Origin: Gemmatimonadota bacterium
GTDB taxonomy: Bacteria > Gemmatimonadota > Gemmatimonadetes > Longimicrobiales > Longimicrobiaceae
Direction of reading: 5' to 3'
Length of the DNA stretch: 64,000 bases
Assembly: GCA_028287185.1 (NCBI GenBank)
Contig: JAQBQD010000217.1
Span: 1-64,000 of the forward strand
The notes under the pieces are model-generated. The model saw nothing but the letters and a program-made list of their open reading frames with translations, was not told the DNA's origin and searched no databases. Every line of letters begins with the position of its first letter. Position 1 is the stretch's first letter. Below are positions 8,570-17,981 of the stretch, piece after piece. The position numbers and the translations under genes are program-made.

Positions 8570-10345
8570 ATGCCGAAAAGAATCATCCCGCCGGACCTAG
8601 CCATCACGTCGATGCGCAGTTCAGGGTATCGAGACACCGCGTATGCAATCGCTGAACTCGTTGACAACAGTATCGAAGCGCGGGCCAACCGTGTCGAGAT
8701 TCTCTGCCGGGACACGGTGGATGAAGGGGGCGCCCGTCGTTCTCGGCGGCTCGATCAGATCGCCGTATACGACAACGGTGACGGGATGGATCCCGCATTG
8801 CTGGAGGCAGCGCTCACGTTCGGGGGCGGGTCCCATCAGGGCCAGAAGAACCCGGTAGGGATGGGCAAATTCGGGATGGGCTTGCCGAACTCCTCCATCT
8901 CACAGTGCAAGCGGCTTGACGTATGGACTTGGCAGGGTGGGACGACTTACCACACGTATTTGGACGTTGGAGAAATCGAGAGGGGTATTACGGAGGAGGT
9001 CCCGGAGCCGCGTGAGGCTGATTTCCCAGATGACTGGCGGCCGTTCCTCTCAGAGCAGCCGGGGGAGAGTGGGTCCCTGGTTGTGTGGTCCAAGCTAGAC
9101 CGGGTTCGGTGGCGTACGAGCCGTGCACTCCTGGAGAACTCGCAGGTCCTTATCGGTCGCATCTACCGTTACTTCCTAAAGCAGGGGAAGGTGAGAATAA
9201 GGGCGGCGGCTTTCGCTCCGGACGAGGCGAGCGACGCATGGGACACGACGTATGAGCGCCTCATCAAACCGAACGACCCGCTGTACCTGATGTCCGGGAC
9301 ATCGACTCCGGCGCCGTATGATTACGAGCCGGCTTTTGAGCAGTTCGGTGAGCCTGTGAAGATCGACGTCCATTTCCGGGAGGAGGTGCACCCGGTTACG
9401 GTGACGTTTTCCCTTGCGAAGACTACGGCGCGTGAACTCGGCGGTGAGAGTCCCCTCGGGCAACACGCACGCTACAACATCGGGATCTCTTTGATCCGAG
9501 CTGACCGCGAGTTGGACATGAGCCAGGCCTTTGTTATCGGGTACGATCCGAGAGAGAGGTGGTGGGGCGCGGAAGTTTGCTTTCCGCCGGCGCTGGACGA
9601 GGTCTTCGGGGTGTCGAACAACAAGCAGAGCGCGCATGCATTTGCCGCACTCGACCTGGATGAGGACGCCGCTGTCGCAGAGATGTCGAAGACGGACTAC
9701 CTAGAGACCCTCAGGAGGGAGTCTGATGTGCGCGCCGCGATGTACGAGATTGCCGCGCGCATTCAAGCCAACCTTAAGCCCCTTCGCGCACAAATTCGGG
9801 AGCGGGCGAGGCGGCGTCGCGTGCGTGGTGTGGATACGCCGGTGGATCCGGCAGAGACAGCGGCGACGCGTGCGACCGATGCACGCCGGCAGGATGGCCA
9901 TGAGGGCCAAAGTGACCGACAGGAGGGTGCGCCGGCCGAAGAGCGCACGGCGCAGATTGTAGCGGAGATGGTGTCGACCGGGGTACCGGAGGACGAAGCT
10001 CGCGACATCGCCGTAGAACACGTGGAGTCGCAGATCAAGTATATCTTCCAAGAAGCAAGCTACGAGGGTGCGTCGTTCTTCTCGGTTGCTTCGCGCGGTG
10101 GTGCTATCATCGTCTACATCAACCTAAAGCACCCGGCTGCAGAGTCCCTGTACGAGGTGATCAAAGAACAGGAGGCAGGCGCATCTAACAAAGCCCTCGA
10201 GGGTCTGAAGCTCCTCCTGTGCGCGTGGGCACGAATGGAGGACGAGACTACTAACCCCAAGCAGTTGACTTGGCTTCAGGATCGCAGGGAGGACTGGGGT
10301 CGTATCGCCCGCGACTTCCTTCGCGAGGCCGCGCAGCGCGGGTAG
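8570..10345 (+). CDS. GHKL (HATPase_c_3) ATPase of the PT restriction cassette
   Basis: A 591-residue protein with an N-terminal GHKL ATP-binding fold of the MORC/HSP90-like type. Motif I is ELVDNSIEA (near residue 35), motif II is YDNGDGMD (near 65) and the glycine-rich lid GMGKFGMGLP is near residue 100. A predicted transducer domain follows. The C-terminal third contains an acidic-basic linker and a region ending near residue 590 with no recognised catalytic motif. Such ATPases usually act as ATP-driven clamps for a partner nuclease. Start ATG 8570 (MPKRIIPPDLAITSM) is chosen because the GHKL fold begins right after it. The gene is 43 bases downstream of the helicase and 5 bases before the PLD gene, so the three are one transcription unit. 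Confidence 0.85.
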   Translation: MPKRIIPPDLAITSMRSSGYRDTAYAIAELVDNSIEARANRVEILCRDTVDEGGARRSRRLDQIAVYDNGDGMDPALLEAALTFGGGSHQGQKNPVGMGKFGMGLPNSSISQCKRLDVWTWQGGTTYHTYLDVGEIERGITEEVPEPREADFPDDWRPFLSEQPGESGSLVVWSKLDRVRWRTSRALLENSQVLIGRIYRYFLKQGKVRIRAAAFAPDEASDAWDTTYERLIKPNDPLYLMSGTSTPAPYDYEPAFEQFGEPVKIDVHFREEVHPVTVTFSLAKTTARELGGESPLGQHARYNIGISLIRADRELDMSQAFVIGYDPRERWWGAEVCFPPALDEVFGVSNNKQSAHAFAALDLDEDAAVAEMSKTDYLETLRRESDVRAAMYEIAARIQANLKPLRAQIRERARRRRVRGVDTPVDPAETAATRATDARRQDGHEGQSDRQEGAPAEERTAQIVAEMVSTGVPEDEARDIAVEHVESQIKYIFQEASYEGASFFSVASRGGAIIVYINLKHPAAESLYEVIKEQEAGASNKALEGLKLLLCAWARMEDETTNPKQLTWLQDRREDWGRIARDFLREAAQRG

Positions 10346-10350
10346 GCACC

Positions 10351-11343
10351 GTGGGAGTGCGATGGCCTGCGGGGGAGTACCTGTCCCTGCTGGAGCGGGC
10401 GGCCTCCGCTGCAGCAGGAGACGTATGCCTCATCGCTCCCTTCGTCAAGGAGGCGGTACTGCGCCGGCTTCTAGCAACGGTCCCGCAGGACATCGCTGTT
10501 ACGGTGGTGACGCGGTGGCGCGCCGATGAGGTCGCAGCTGGGGTGAGCGATCTTGAAGTGTTCGACCGCGTCCAGGAGCGGCCTGGCGCGCGTCTCCTGC
10601 TCTGCCCCTCGCTGCACGCAAAGCTCTATCTATTCGGAACCGAACGCGCTTACGCCGGCTCGGCGAACCTGACCAACGCGGCGCTTGCCGAAGGCGGAAA
10701 CATCGAACTGCTTGGGGAATTCCGGCCGGTCCCACTGTCGCTGCTACGCTTCGCCGAGATGATCCAGTCCCGAAGTCATGCTGCCGAGGAAATCGAGCGG
10801 GTGAGGATAGCGGCTGCTGCAGAGGCGTTGCGCCGAGACTTCCCGCGCCCTCCCCCAGCATCAGCAGAGGAGCAGGGGGGACTCACCTCCGATAATGCGC
10901 GCGGACCTTCGTGGATTCCACGTTTTCGCCACCCTGGCGAGTTGTACGCTCTCTACGCGAATCCTGACGCCGGAGCCGTACCCGACGCCTTACTTGCGGC
11001 GGCGCACGATCTCGCGCGTATCGAGCCTCCGGAGGGGTTGGATTACGAGGATTTCCGCGTGGCGGCCGCGGCCGCTCTCTCAACGAGCGAGTTCTTCGCC
11101 AGATTGGACGACTACCTACGGACCCCGCGCTTCTTCGGTCCGCTGCGCAGTTGGCTCGAGCACAACATTCCTCTTACAACCAACGACCCAGCAGCGACGT
11201 TACAAATCCTAGTCCGCTGGATGCTGTGGGCATTTCCGGGCCAGTACCGGCTGGAGCAGCCGAGGTTCTCAGAAAGATTCGGCCGGAACGACGCAGACTG
11301 GTCTCTCCCCGCGCGCCGGCGTGGGCGGCGCGGCTATCCGTGA
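10351..11343 (+). CDS. PLD-superfamily nuclease-like protein of the PT restriction cassette
   Basis: A 330-residue protein with one phospholipase D-type HxK signature. LHAKLYLFGTERAYAGSANL (near residues 88-107) carries the catalytic H and K and the following SAN. One HxK motif per chain implies a dimeric nuclease, as in Nuc/BfiI-type enzymes. The C-terminal 200 residues are helical and unassigned. GTG 10351 (VGVRWPAGEYLSLLERA) is taken as start, 5 bases after the GHKL stop; an upstream start at 10270 would overlap that gene by 76 bases. It probably supplies the DNA-cleaving activity for the helicase and GHKL pair. It ends 13 bases before the convergent sspA stop. Confidence 0.8.
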   Translation: MGVRWPAGEYLSLLERAASAAAGDVCLIAPFVKEAVLRRLLATVPQDIAVTVVTRWRADEVAAGVSDLEVFDRVQERPGARLLLCPSLHAKLYLFGTERAYAGSANLTNAALAEGGNIELLGEFRPVPLSLLRFAEMIQSRSHAAEEIERVRIAAAAEALRRDFPRPPPASAEEQGGLTSDNARGPSWIPRFRHPGELYALYANPDAGAVPDALLAAAHDLARIEPPEGLDYEDFRVAAAAALSTSEFFARLDDYLRTPRFFGPLRSWLEHNIPLTTNDPAATLQILVRWMLWAFPGQYRLEQPRFSERFGRNDADWSLPARRRGRRGYP

Positions 11344-11356
11344 GGACTCAATACCG

Positions 11357-12523
11357 CTATGCAAGTGCATCGCGCACTGCAGCGGTAGCCCCTAGCAGGA
11401 GATCCGCAGCGGTGTCGATCTCCGTGTCAGTCGTGAATTTCCCGATCCCGAACCGGAGCGCGCCGTCGATCCGCGCGTCCGGCAGGCGCAATGCCCGCAA
11501 GACGTGGGAAGGTGCCAAAGTGCCAGATGAGCAAGCTGATCCGGTGGAAAGAGCGACGCGGTGCCCCACGCGAGCGATCACCGCAGTGTTCGGCACGCCG
11601 GGGATGGAGAGGTGAAGATTGCCGGCCAATCGGTGTTCGGTGTCTCCATTCATCACGAGGCCGGCAAGGCCACTACGGAGAAGTTCCCACAGCCGGTCGC
11701 GGCGCGCGGCGATCACGGGCTCGTCCGCCGCCATCTCAGTGAGTCGGAGTCGGGCAGCCTCACCCAATCCCGCGATACCCGGAACGTCGAGGGTACCGGG
11801 CCGGAACCCGCGCTCGTGGCCGCCACCGTAGAAGAGCGGCCGGAGGCGCACCCCTGGCTGGACGATGAGCGCGCCTACTCCCTTGGGCCCGTACATCTTG
11901 TGCCCGGATAGGACTAGGAGCTGTACTCCCCAGGTGTCGACGTCGAGCGGAATCCTGCCCGCAGCCTGCGTGGCGTCGCAGATCCAGGTCACCCCGTGCC
12001 TCATCGCGATCTCCGCGATTTCCGGCAATGGGTACACGTTTCCGATCTCGTTGTTGGCCGCCATGACGCACGCCAGGTCGGCGCCGCGCGCACACGCCTC
12101 CGCGAATTCATCGAGATCGAGCCGGCCCATCTCATCGACCGACAGGAACTCCAGCACCGCGAGTCCCTCGTGGCGCAAGGCTTCGCAGGTTTCCAAGACC
12201 GCGCGGTGTTCTACCGGTGTGAGCAGCACGTGTGCGGGACTGCCCGGTGCGAACCGCTCGCGCACCCATCCCTGGATGGCAAGGTTCAGCGCTTCCGTGG
12301 CCCCCGAGGTGAACACCACCGAACGAGGGCTCGCCCCCACCAGCTTGGCCACGTGCCCCCGTGCCGACTGAACTGCTTCTTCGGCCTCTAAACCGAAGGA
12401 GTGGTCCGTGCTGTGCGCGTTTCCGAAGGATTGCGTCAGATGGCGCAGGACCACCTCGGCCACCCGAGGGTCTGTCGGCGTGGTGGCATGGTGGTCCAAG
12501 TAGATCCGAGAGTCCTCAGACAT
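11357..12523 (-). CDS. sspA: SspA-type cysteine desulfurase (PLP)
   Basis: This 388-residue class V aminotransferase-fold enzyme mobilises sulfur from L-cysteine for phosphorothioation. Visible landmarks are YLDHHATTP at the N-terminus, His105 (VEHRA), the N157/E159 loop (NNEIGNV), Asp183 (CDATQAAGR), the PLP lysine Lys209 in SGHKMYGPKG, and the persulfide cysteine Cys331 in STGSACSSGT. Length and motifs are those of IscS/DndA-type desulfurases. Start ATG 12523 overlaps the sspD stop by 8 bases, so it is the last gene of the sspB-C-D-A operon. A housekeeping IscS is possible on sequence alone, but overlap with sspD argues for the PT pathway. Confidence 0.9.
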   Translation of the reverse strand: MSEDSRIYLDHHATTPTDPRVAEVVLRHLTQSFGNAHSTDHSFGLEAEEAVQSARGHVAKLVGASPRSVVFTSGATEALNLAIQGWVRERFAPGSPAHVLLTPVEHRAVLETCEALRHEGLAVLEFLSVDEMGRLDLDEFAEACARGADLACVMAANNEIGNVYPLPEIAEIAMRHGVTWICDATQAAGRIPLDVDTWGVQLLVLSGHKMYGPKGVGALIVQPGVRLRPLFYGGGHERGFRPGTLDVPGIAGLGEAARLRLTEMAADEPVIAARRDRLWELLRSGLAGLVMNGDTEHRLAGNLHLSIPGVPNTAVIARVGHRVALSTGSACSSGTLAPSHVLRALRLPDARIDGALRFGIGKFTTDTEIDTAADLLLGATAAVRDALA

Positions 12524-13316
12524 GGCAGGCGATGCAGCCGAACTCCTCTTCCTCGTCCAAGGTGGCAGCAAGTACCTGCGCGAGCGGCGCGTTAGCTTGG
12601 TCGCGCACCTTGAGCGCCCTTGCTTCGGCACGCTCGTTTTCGATGATAATCTCGTCGCGGCGTCCGATCAGCTCCAGCAGCGTCTCACCCTGCGTCCAGG
12701 TGTACGTGCGTCCGTCGCGATGCGCCTGCTCGTACGCGACGGCGCGTGCGAAGAGGTCCGGGTGTTCAGTGGCCAGGCGCACCCACTCCACCTTCTTCTG
12801 ATAGAAGCAGAAGAAACAGCCCGAGCGGCTCCGCCACTGGTAGTACGACGGCATCCCGATACCGCTCTCCTCCAGAAGCCGCTTAACTGCCGCCAAGTCG
12901 TAGCCTTCCTCCTTGAAGGGGAAGACAGGTGAAATATTCGGTTTCGTCGAGATATACCCGGATCGCCGCTCGTCCGCGCGGATGCCCACATAGCTGACCG
13001 CCTCATCATCGCCCACGAACGCTTCAAGAGGAGCGATCTTCAGCTTGTTCGTGCACCACCGCATGCGCGGTGAGGGCAGAAGCCCACCGTACACGTCGAG
13101 CCAATGATCAAAGCCTCGCTCAGAGCTCAGGTACTCGATCCGGATCCCAAGGCGAGCCTTGAGACGGTCGAGGTACTCGTACGTCTCATCCAGTTCCTTA
13201 TGAGTATCGCAGAAAAAATACTCCATCTGGGGAACTCGCTTGTGCATCAGCACCGCCAGCGCCGCGCTGTCCTTCCCCCCTGAGAGGCCGAGGATGTGTC
13301 GGACTTCCTTAGCCAT
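12516..13316 (-). CDS. sspD: SspD/DndC-like PAPS-reductase-family sulfurtransferase
   Basis: A 266-residue ATP-pyrophosphatase-fold enzyme. The PP-loop SGGKDS is at residues 12-17. WCTNKLKI with Cys88 resembles the DndC cluster region, and a CFFC pair (Cys167, Cys170) plus a C-terminal CIAC (Cys261, Cys264) could ligate an iron-sulfur cluster. In Dnd and Ssp systems this protein activates the DNA backbone with ATP and passes sulfur from the desulfurase. It overlaps sspC by 8 bases and sspA by 8 bases, a strong sign of translational coupling. Start ATG 13316 (MAKEVRHILGLSGGKDS) places the PP-loop at the usual distance from the N-terminus. Confidence 0.9.
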   Translation of the reverse strand: MAKEVRHILGLSGGKDSAALAVLMHKRVPQMEYFFCDTHKELDETYEYLDRLKARLGIRIEYLSSERGFDHWLDVYGGLLPSPRMRWCTNKLKIAPLEAFVGDDEAVSYVGIRADERRSGYISTKPNISPVFPFKEEGYDLAAVKRLLEESGIGMPSYYQWRSRSGCFFCFYQKKVEWVRLATEHPDLFARAVAYEQAHRDGRTYTWTQGETLLELIGRRDEIIIENERAEARALKVRDQANAPLAQVLAATLDEEEEFGCIACHV

Positions 13317-16300
13317 TCTTCCTCCGCATCACAGTTTCGTGGCGTCCGTCGGCTTGCGGCGGCGCAGTGTTCAATTTACGCTCGCCCATGACCTCGTCGA
13401 GGATGGCGAGAGCCACGGCCTCGCGCATCCCGGGGTCACCGAGCTCGCGAATTTTGTGGATCAGCCCCTGGGCAAATTCTCGGATGGGCGCCTGCTTCGT
13501 ACGCTCCACCCATACCACTCGCTGCAACTCGCGACCGTCCTGGTCCGTCACAGTGACGCGGCGAGCGTCGAAACTCTCATGAGGGTCGGCAACGGTCTCG
13601 CGTAGTAGCGCTTCAAGACGCCCGAAGCGGTGCGCCACCTCCCCGAGGTTAATCTCGAATGCCAAGGCGTCGTCGCCGGTCCACGTCTCCGCAGGACGAT
13701 CAGCGATCACCATCACCACTGACTCCAGCCAGGTCCGGTCACTTGTGTCCGGTTCCACGGCCGCAGCTGTGAGGCGCCGTAACGTGGGCTCGACGCATCT
13801 GCCGAACAGATACTGTGACCGAACCCTAAGATCCTCACGGAGCTTGCCCGGGTCACTCTGCACTCCGAACGCCTCGTGGATCATGATACGGCAGTGATCC
13901 AGTAGGCGATCATAGTACCCTTGGAGTTCCCGAATGGCACGAAAGAGGGCGCCGCGAAAGGCGCGCAGCCGCAACGGTCCCTCCCCAGCCGGCATGGGGT
14001 CTAGAATGGCGGCGTGTCCGACCGCAACTGGCAAAATCTCGAAGAGCAGGCGGTCGGGCTCCGTAGCGGACAGCAGCGCGTCCCGGACTGCCGTTGCCTC
14101 CGGTGAAAGGTCGTTCGCACGTCGGGTAACCGGCGGAAGCGCTATGGCGAAGCGGACCAGCGGACGAACCACGCCAAGGAGGGTGGCATTTCGCACTCGC
14201 AGGGCCTTGGGGTTTGTTCCTCCACCCGTAACCAACTCTTCGGCGAGGTCGCGGAAAACCTCCCAGCGGAGCCCCTCCAACGCGAGATGCTTGACCGCGA
14301 AACGTCCTGGTTGCTTGACCAGAAGTTCGAAGTGCTCGGGCCCGAGTTGCGGGAGGAACGTTCCATCCCGGTAGACGCTGATGTCGTCGGCATGGTGTAG
14401 GAGCACAGCCGCCAAGACGACTGGAACGGCGCCCGGCTTAATTCCGTACGGCGGCTGCTCCAGGAGGCGGTACAGCCCATCCAGTGTTACAGGAGCGGTA
14501 TCCGCGGCAATGCAGAATCGTTCAATCACATCCCAAAACGACCGAAGCCCGTCGGTCGTCGGCGGGCCGAAGCCCCAAGCGCCGCTCCCATCTCGCCGAT
14601 GAATTCCTGTATGAAGCAGCACGGAAGCGTACATCGCGTAATCCGGCCCCTCGCCGACGATCCCGAGCCGCTCCTGATCACCGCGCGCAAGCATCGCCTC
14701 CAGTAATTCCCGGCGGGCACGCGCGCCCTGCGAGGTGAGTTCTCGCCGGTTTAGCATCTCGTTCCACAGCACCGGGCTCAAGGGGTATGCTCTGTCACAC
14801 AGGTCGGACAGCGCGGCGCCGACCCGACCCGGCAGCAGCACACCACCAGTCTCGGGCGGCGCGTGCGTAAACGATTCGCGCAACGCGATCTCCAACCCAC
14901 GCCGCGCCAGCACAAGCCGCTGGCGGACCTCTCTTCGGGCGACGCCGTCTCGGGCAAGCGCGGGATCATCGGACTCGATTACCTCCAGTGCCGCGAGGTC
15001 ACGGGCCGCTGAACTGAGGGCGTGGGTCACGCGCGCTCTCACCGCTGCAAGCGGCCTTCCATCGGGAAGCGTGGCTGGTAGCTTCGGAAGCGGCGTCTCG
15101 TCTACCCAGTACAGCAGCAGCCCGTCGCTCTCGGAGGACCGAGGATTGACGGCTTCCAAGTCTGTCGCGCAGTCGGCGTACTCCCGTTCGAAGTAGCGCA
15201 GGGTACCCGTTTGATAACTGTGCCGAGACGCGACCGCAGGTCCCATCGGTGCAACCGCTTCCAGCACCTCGGCCAGGAGCCGGCTGTCAGCATCGAGACG
15301 TGCTTGCACAGCCGCTTCCGGGTTATAGTCGGAACCCTCCCACAATCGGTACTCGTCCACGCGAGTCCTGTATGTGAGCAGTCGACGGTCCGTAAGGCGG
15401 TCCAATGCAGTGGTCCAGCGTCGCTCTTCGTCTGCATCACTGGCCCGCTCACAAAGGGCCGCGAGAACAAGACCCCGGCTGGCCCTCAGGGAGCCGCCGA
15501 GAGCTACCAGGTTTAGTGCTCCGATAGTCTTCAGTGCGGCTGTCTCGTCCTCAGATAGGCCCGTGGCGTCGCGAACGAGTGCGTGCACCTCTGTCCACCG
15601 CTGGAACTGCGGCCGTGAGGCGGGCGATCCCGCATCGAGAAAGTAGTCGAACACGCGGGGCAGGCGCAGCAGCGGGAGCCGCTCCGCTTCGGCTGTCTCC
15701 GTCGCAACGAAACTCGCAAGGGAGTTCGGTGCGGGGCTCGCGAGAAAGGTGAAGAGGGAGCGGTCGTTCTGTGCATAACGGGCGCAGAGCGCCGGCAGCG
15801 TCAGGGCGGTCACGGGGTGGAGCGGATAGACCGCTGCGAGTCGCTGTGCGGAAAGTGCATCCGCGAGCGCAGTCCCGTCCAGAACACTAGAGAGGCGGGC
15901 GTGCCAGTGTTCGGCGCCCTTTGCGACCGCGGTCGCGATCGGTGCAGGCAGATCAGCATCGATGACACTGGCCATCAGCCGGAGCATCTCCTCCGGGGAC
16001 TCCGTGAAGGCCAAGTCCTCAAAACGGCCCTGGATCTTGTCCCACTCGGCACGCTGTGCGGCGGAGAGGGTCGCACCGTATTCGACGAACGCTTGATGCA
16101 GCAGACCAACGACAAGCACGGGTGCGTCCCGCTCGCCGGCGGGAAGCTCCGCAAGACGCTGGAGTAGGTAGAGATCGTCGGCGCCACCGGAGCGCGCCGT
16201 CGCCTCCAAGTTCTTCCCCATCTCGTCGATGACAAGGAGCAGCCCTGTTCCCGACGCCTGTGCGAGCGCATATGCGAGATCCGGCAGATCGTCGAGCCGA

Positions 16301-16815
16301 GGGGGCTGCCCTGCGGCCAGCGTCTCCATGCGGACACGGCACTCGTCGACGGCGGTGGGGCGGCGGCCACGCCGGCCGGCCCAGAACGTTTCTGCGCCTG
16401 CGGCTAGCGCCCGGAGCACCGTATGGGCCAAGGGCTCCCTCCGAGCCGTCGCAACTGCGCGGACGAAACCATCTGGCGAGATCCGCGCCTGCAGTTCGTT
16501 CGCGACGCGTTGTCCGTCGGGATGCGTGGTGAGAGCGTGGAAAGCCGCGGCGCGATGCTCTTCGGGACCGAAGGAGACGGCGAGGAGGTGAGCGAACGCA
16601 GATTTGCCTGTGCCGTACACCCCCGTTACAGTCCACGCGCGATGGCTCCCGCCCCGGCCAAGGGCCCCAACCACACGGTCGAACGCCTCCACCGCGCGAT
16701 CAGTCGGGACGTAGCCCTCGAGCGCGTCCGTGCGAGCGAGGTCACGCTCCAGGTTGACAGAGCGCGCATAGCGTCGCCTCAGGCGGATCCCATCGGCAAG
16801 GGCGAGAGTCGTCAC
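13309..16815 (-). CDS. sspC: SspC-like large P-loop ATPase
   Basis: A 1,168-residue ATPase with Walker A GVYGTGKSA near residue 70 and Walker B LLLVIDEMGKNLE near residue 200. The long helical C-terminal region has no other recognised domain. It corresponds in position and type to SspC, the ATPase subunit needed for single-strand phosphorothioation. GTG 16815 (VTTLALADGIRLRRRY) is taken as start: an SD-like GGAGGTGCCC lies just upstream and the codon overlaps the sspB stop in a GTGA junction. A longer upstream reading would overlap sspB by about 280 bases and look non-coding. Its size is larger than a DndD-like protein and resembles BREX-like ATPases, so similarity to that family should also be considered. 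Confidence 0.8.
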   Translation of the reverse strand: MTTLALADGIRLRRRYARSVNLERDLARTDALEGYVPTDRAVEAFDRVVGALGRGGSHRAWTVTGVYGTGKSAFAHLLAVSFGPEEHRAAAFHALTTHPDGQRVANELQARISPDGFVRAVATARREPLAHTVLRALAAGAETFWAGRRGRRPTAVDECRVRMETLAAGQPPRLDDLPDLAYALAQASGTGLLLVIDEMGKNLEATARSGGADDLYLLQRLAELPAGERDAPVLVVGLLHQAFVEYGATLSAAQRAEWDKIQGRFEDLAFTESPEEMLRLMASVIDADLPAPIATAVAKGAEHWHARLSSVLDGTALADALSAQRLAAVYPLHPVTALTLPALCARYAQNDRSLFTFLASPAPNSLASFVATETAEAERLPLLRLPRVFDYFLDAGSPASRPQFQRWTEVHALVRDATGLSEDETAALKTIGALNLVALGGSLRASRGLVLAALCERASDADEERRWTTALDRLTDRRLLTYRTRVDEYRLWEGSDYNPEAAVQARLDADSRLLAEVLEAVAPMGPAVASRHSYQTGTLRYFEREYADCATDLEAVNPRSSESDGLLLYWVDETPLPKLPATLPDGRPLAAVRARVTHALSSAARDLAALEVIESDDPALARDGVARREVRQRLVLARRGLEIALRESFTHAPPETGGVLLPGRVGAALSDLCDRAYPLSPVLWNEMLNRRELTSQGARARRELLEAMLARGDQERLGIVGEGPDYAMYASVLLHTGIHRRDGSGAWGFGPPTTDGLRSFWDVIERFCIAADTAPVTLDGLYRLLEQPPYGIKPGAVPVVLAAVLLHHADDISVYRDGTFLPQLGPEHFELLVKQPGRFAVKHLALEGLRWEVFRDLAEELVTGGGTNPKALRVRNATLLGVVRPLVRFAIALPPVTRRANDLSPEATAVRDALLSATEPDRLLFEILPVAVGHAAILDPMPAGEGPLRLRAFRGALFRAIRELQGYYDRLLDHCRIMIHEAFGVQSDPGKLREDLRVRSQYLFGRCVEPTLRRLTAAAVEPDTSDRTWLESVVMVIADRPAETWTGDDALAFEINLGEVAHRFGRLEALLRETVADPHESFDARRVTVTDQDGRELQRVVWVERTKQAPIREFAQGLIHKIRELGDPGMREAVALAILDEVMGERKLNTAPPQADGRHETVMRRKNG

Positions 16816-17765
16816 AGGGCACCTCCGACCATTGCACGCTCGTAATGGGCACGGGTGAGTTCGTCCGCGGCAGCGGCGGCATCGCTGTAGGTGAGTTGTA
16901 CGATTCCTCCAGCTTCTGAGAGATCGATACCGCGGTAGCGTTCCACAACCTCTTCGATGGCACTGTACAGGGAAGCCTCGGTCAGCTTGAGTGCGGCGGC
17001 GGGCCCTTCCCGGTCTCGCAGGAGGCGCGCAAGCGCGACCGTGCGAGCACCGGGGGCAGTGCGGGTGGCGAACCGCAGGGAGGCAGCACAAATCAACTCT
17101 GGAGTGAGGCCAGGCTTGTCGCCGAATGAAAAGGCGAATGAGCCAGGAGCCACACCCGGACTGATGAGTCCGAGTTCCACGAACGGACAGCGGATCGACT
17201 CTTCACCTAACGAGCGGGTCGTCTCACCGGACGCATACATCCGGAGGATGCACGTCACATCCTTCCGGAGCGATGATTCCGCGTTCCGCGCCGTCGGATA
17301 TGTGCGTCCAGCGTATTCAGACAGTCCCCGGAGGAGCTCCTCGGGCGTGAACTCCGGCCGTGCAGCGACTAGAAAGGCATACTCCCACGCGCTCGCAAAC
17401 GAGGGTGCGGCGAGCAACTGCTGATGAAGCAGCCAGAGGGAGCCGAGGTCCTCGAGGTAGGGGTCCCAGCCACTCGGCCCGAGCAGTTGACGCCCGAATG
17501 AAGTTGGCACACTCCCGTGACTCGTTGTTTCCAGTACCCTGAACGCGTGACACCAGTACCGAATAGCTCTAACCATGTTCTTACCAACCCCGAGGACGAC
17601 TGGTGCATCGGCTCGGAGAAACACATGGGAGTCGATCAGGGCAGCGTCGAAGCCCTTCTTCAGCCAGCCGTGGCGGGGATGGAAGGTCTCATGACGAGCG
17701 AACGCCGGACCGACGGCGGCGGCTCGGGCTGAACCGTCGAACGATAGTTGGTTGATGGGTTGCAT
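16812..17765 (-). CDS. sspB: SspB-like DUF4007 protein
   Basis: A 317-residue DUF4007 protein. The diagnostic N-terminal signature is visible: FARHETFHPRHGWLKKG near residue 25, then VVLGVGKNMVRAIRYWCHAF near residue 65. SspB is the DNA-nicking component of the single-strand PT modification complex in studied strains. ATG 17765 (MQPINQLSFDG) is chosen; an in-frame ATG at 17810 would add 15 residues. It is the first gene of the leftward operon, followed by sspC with a GTGA overlap. The 216 bases upstream should hold the promoter; a TTGACG with 17-base spacing to TTTCCC is visible at about 17,845-17,875 but the -10 is poor. Confidence 0.85.
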   Translation of the reverse strand: MQPINQLSFDGSARAAAVGPAFARHETFHPRHGWLKKGFDAALIDSHVFLRADAPVVLGVGKNMVRAIRYWCHAFRVLETTSHGSVPTSFGRQLLGPSGWDPYLEDLGSLWLLHQQLLAAPSFASAWEYAFLVAARPEFTPEELLRGLSEYAGRTYPTARNAESSLRKDVTCILRMYASGETTRSLGEESIRCPFVELGLISPGVAPGSFAFSFGDKPGLTPELICAASLRFATRTAPGARTVALARLLRDREGPAAALKLTEASLYSAIEEVVERYRGIDLSEAGGIVQLTYSDAAAAADELTRAHYERAMVGGAL

Positions 17766-17981
17766 GGCGAGATCGGCGGAGACGGGTGCGGCAGCCTCTG
17801 GTGGCGCCACCGGATAGGTAAGGTACTACGACAGTGGCTGGAGGGAAACCGTTCATCACAGTTTCCGTCAATAGCTGCCGAGCACTACCTGTTGGGTGCA
17901 GTCCTCTCAACCCCCCTGTATGTAGCGGTCTCACAGCGACAAGCATGCACTGATCAACGGTCTCGCCGCCAGAAGGTCACC

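Noticed and set aside
11357-12523. Housekeeping IscS or NifS assignment for the cysteine desulfurase
   Set aside because: It overlaps sspD and no iron-sulfur cluster genes are nearby.
13309-16815. BREX-type BrxC ATPase assignment for the large ATPase
   Set aside because: It overlaps sspB (DUF4007) and sspD in one operon and no BREX methyltransferase or phosphatase genes are present, so SspC is the better call.
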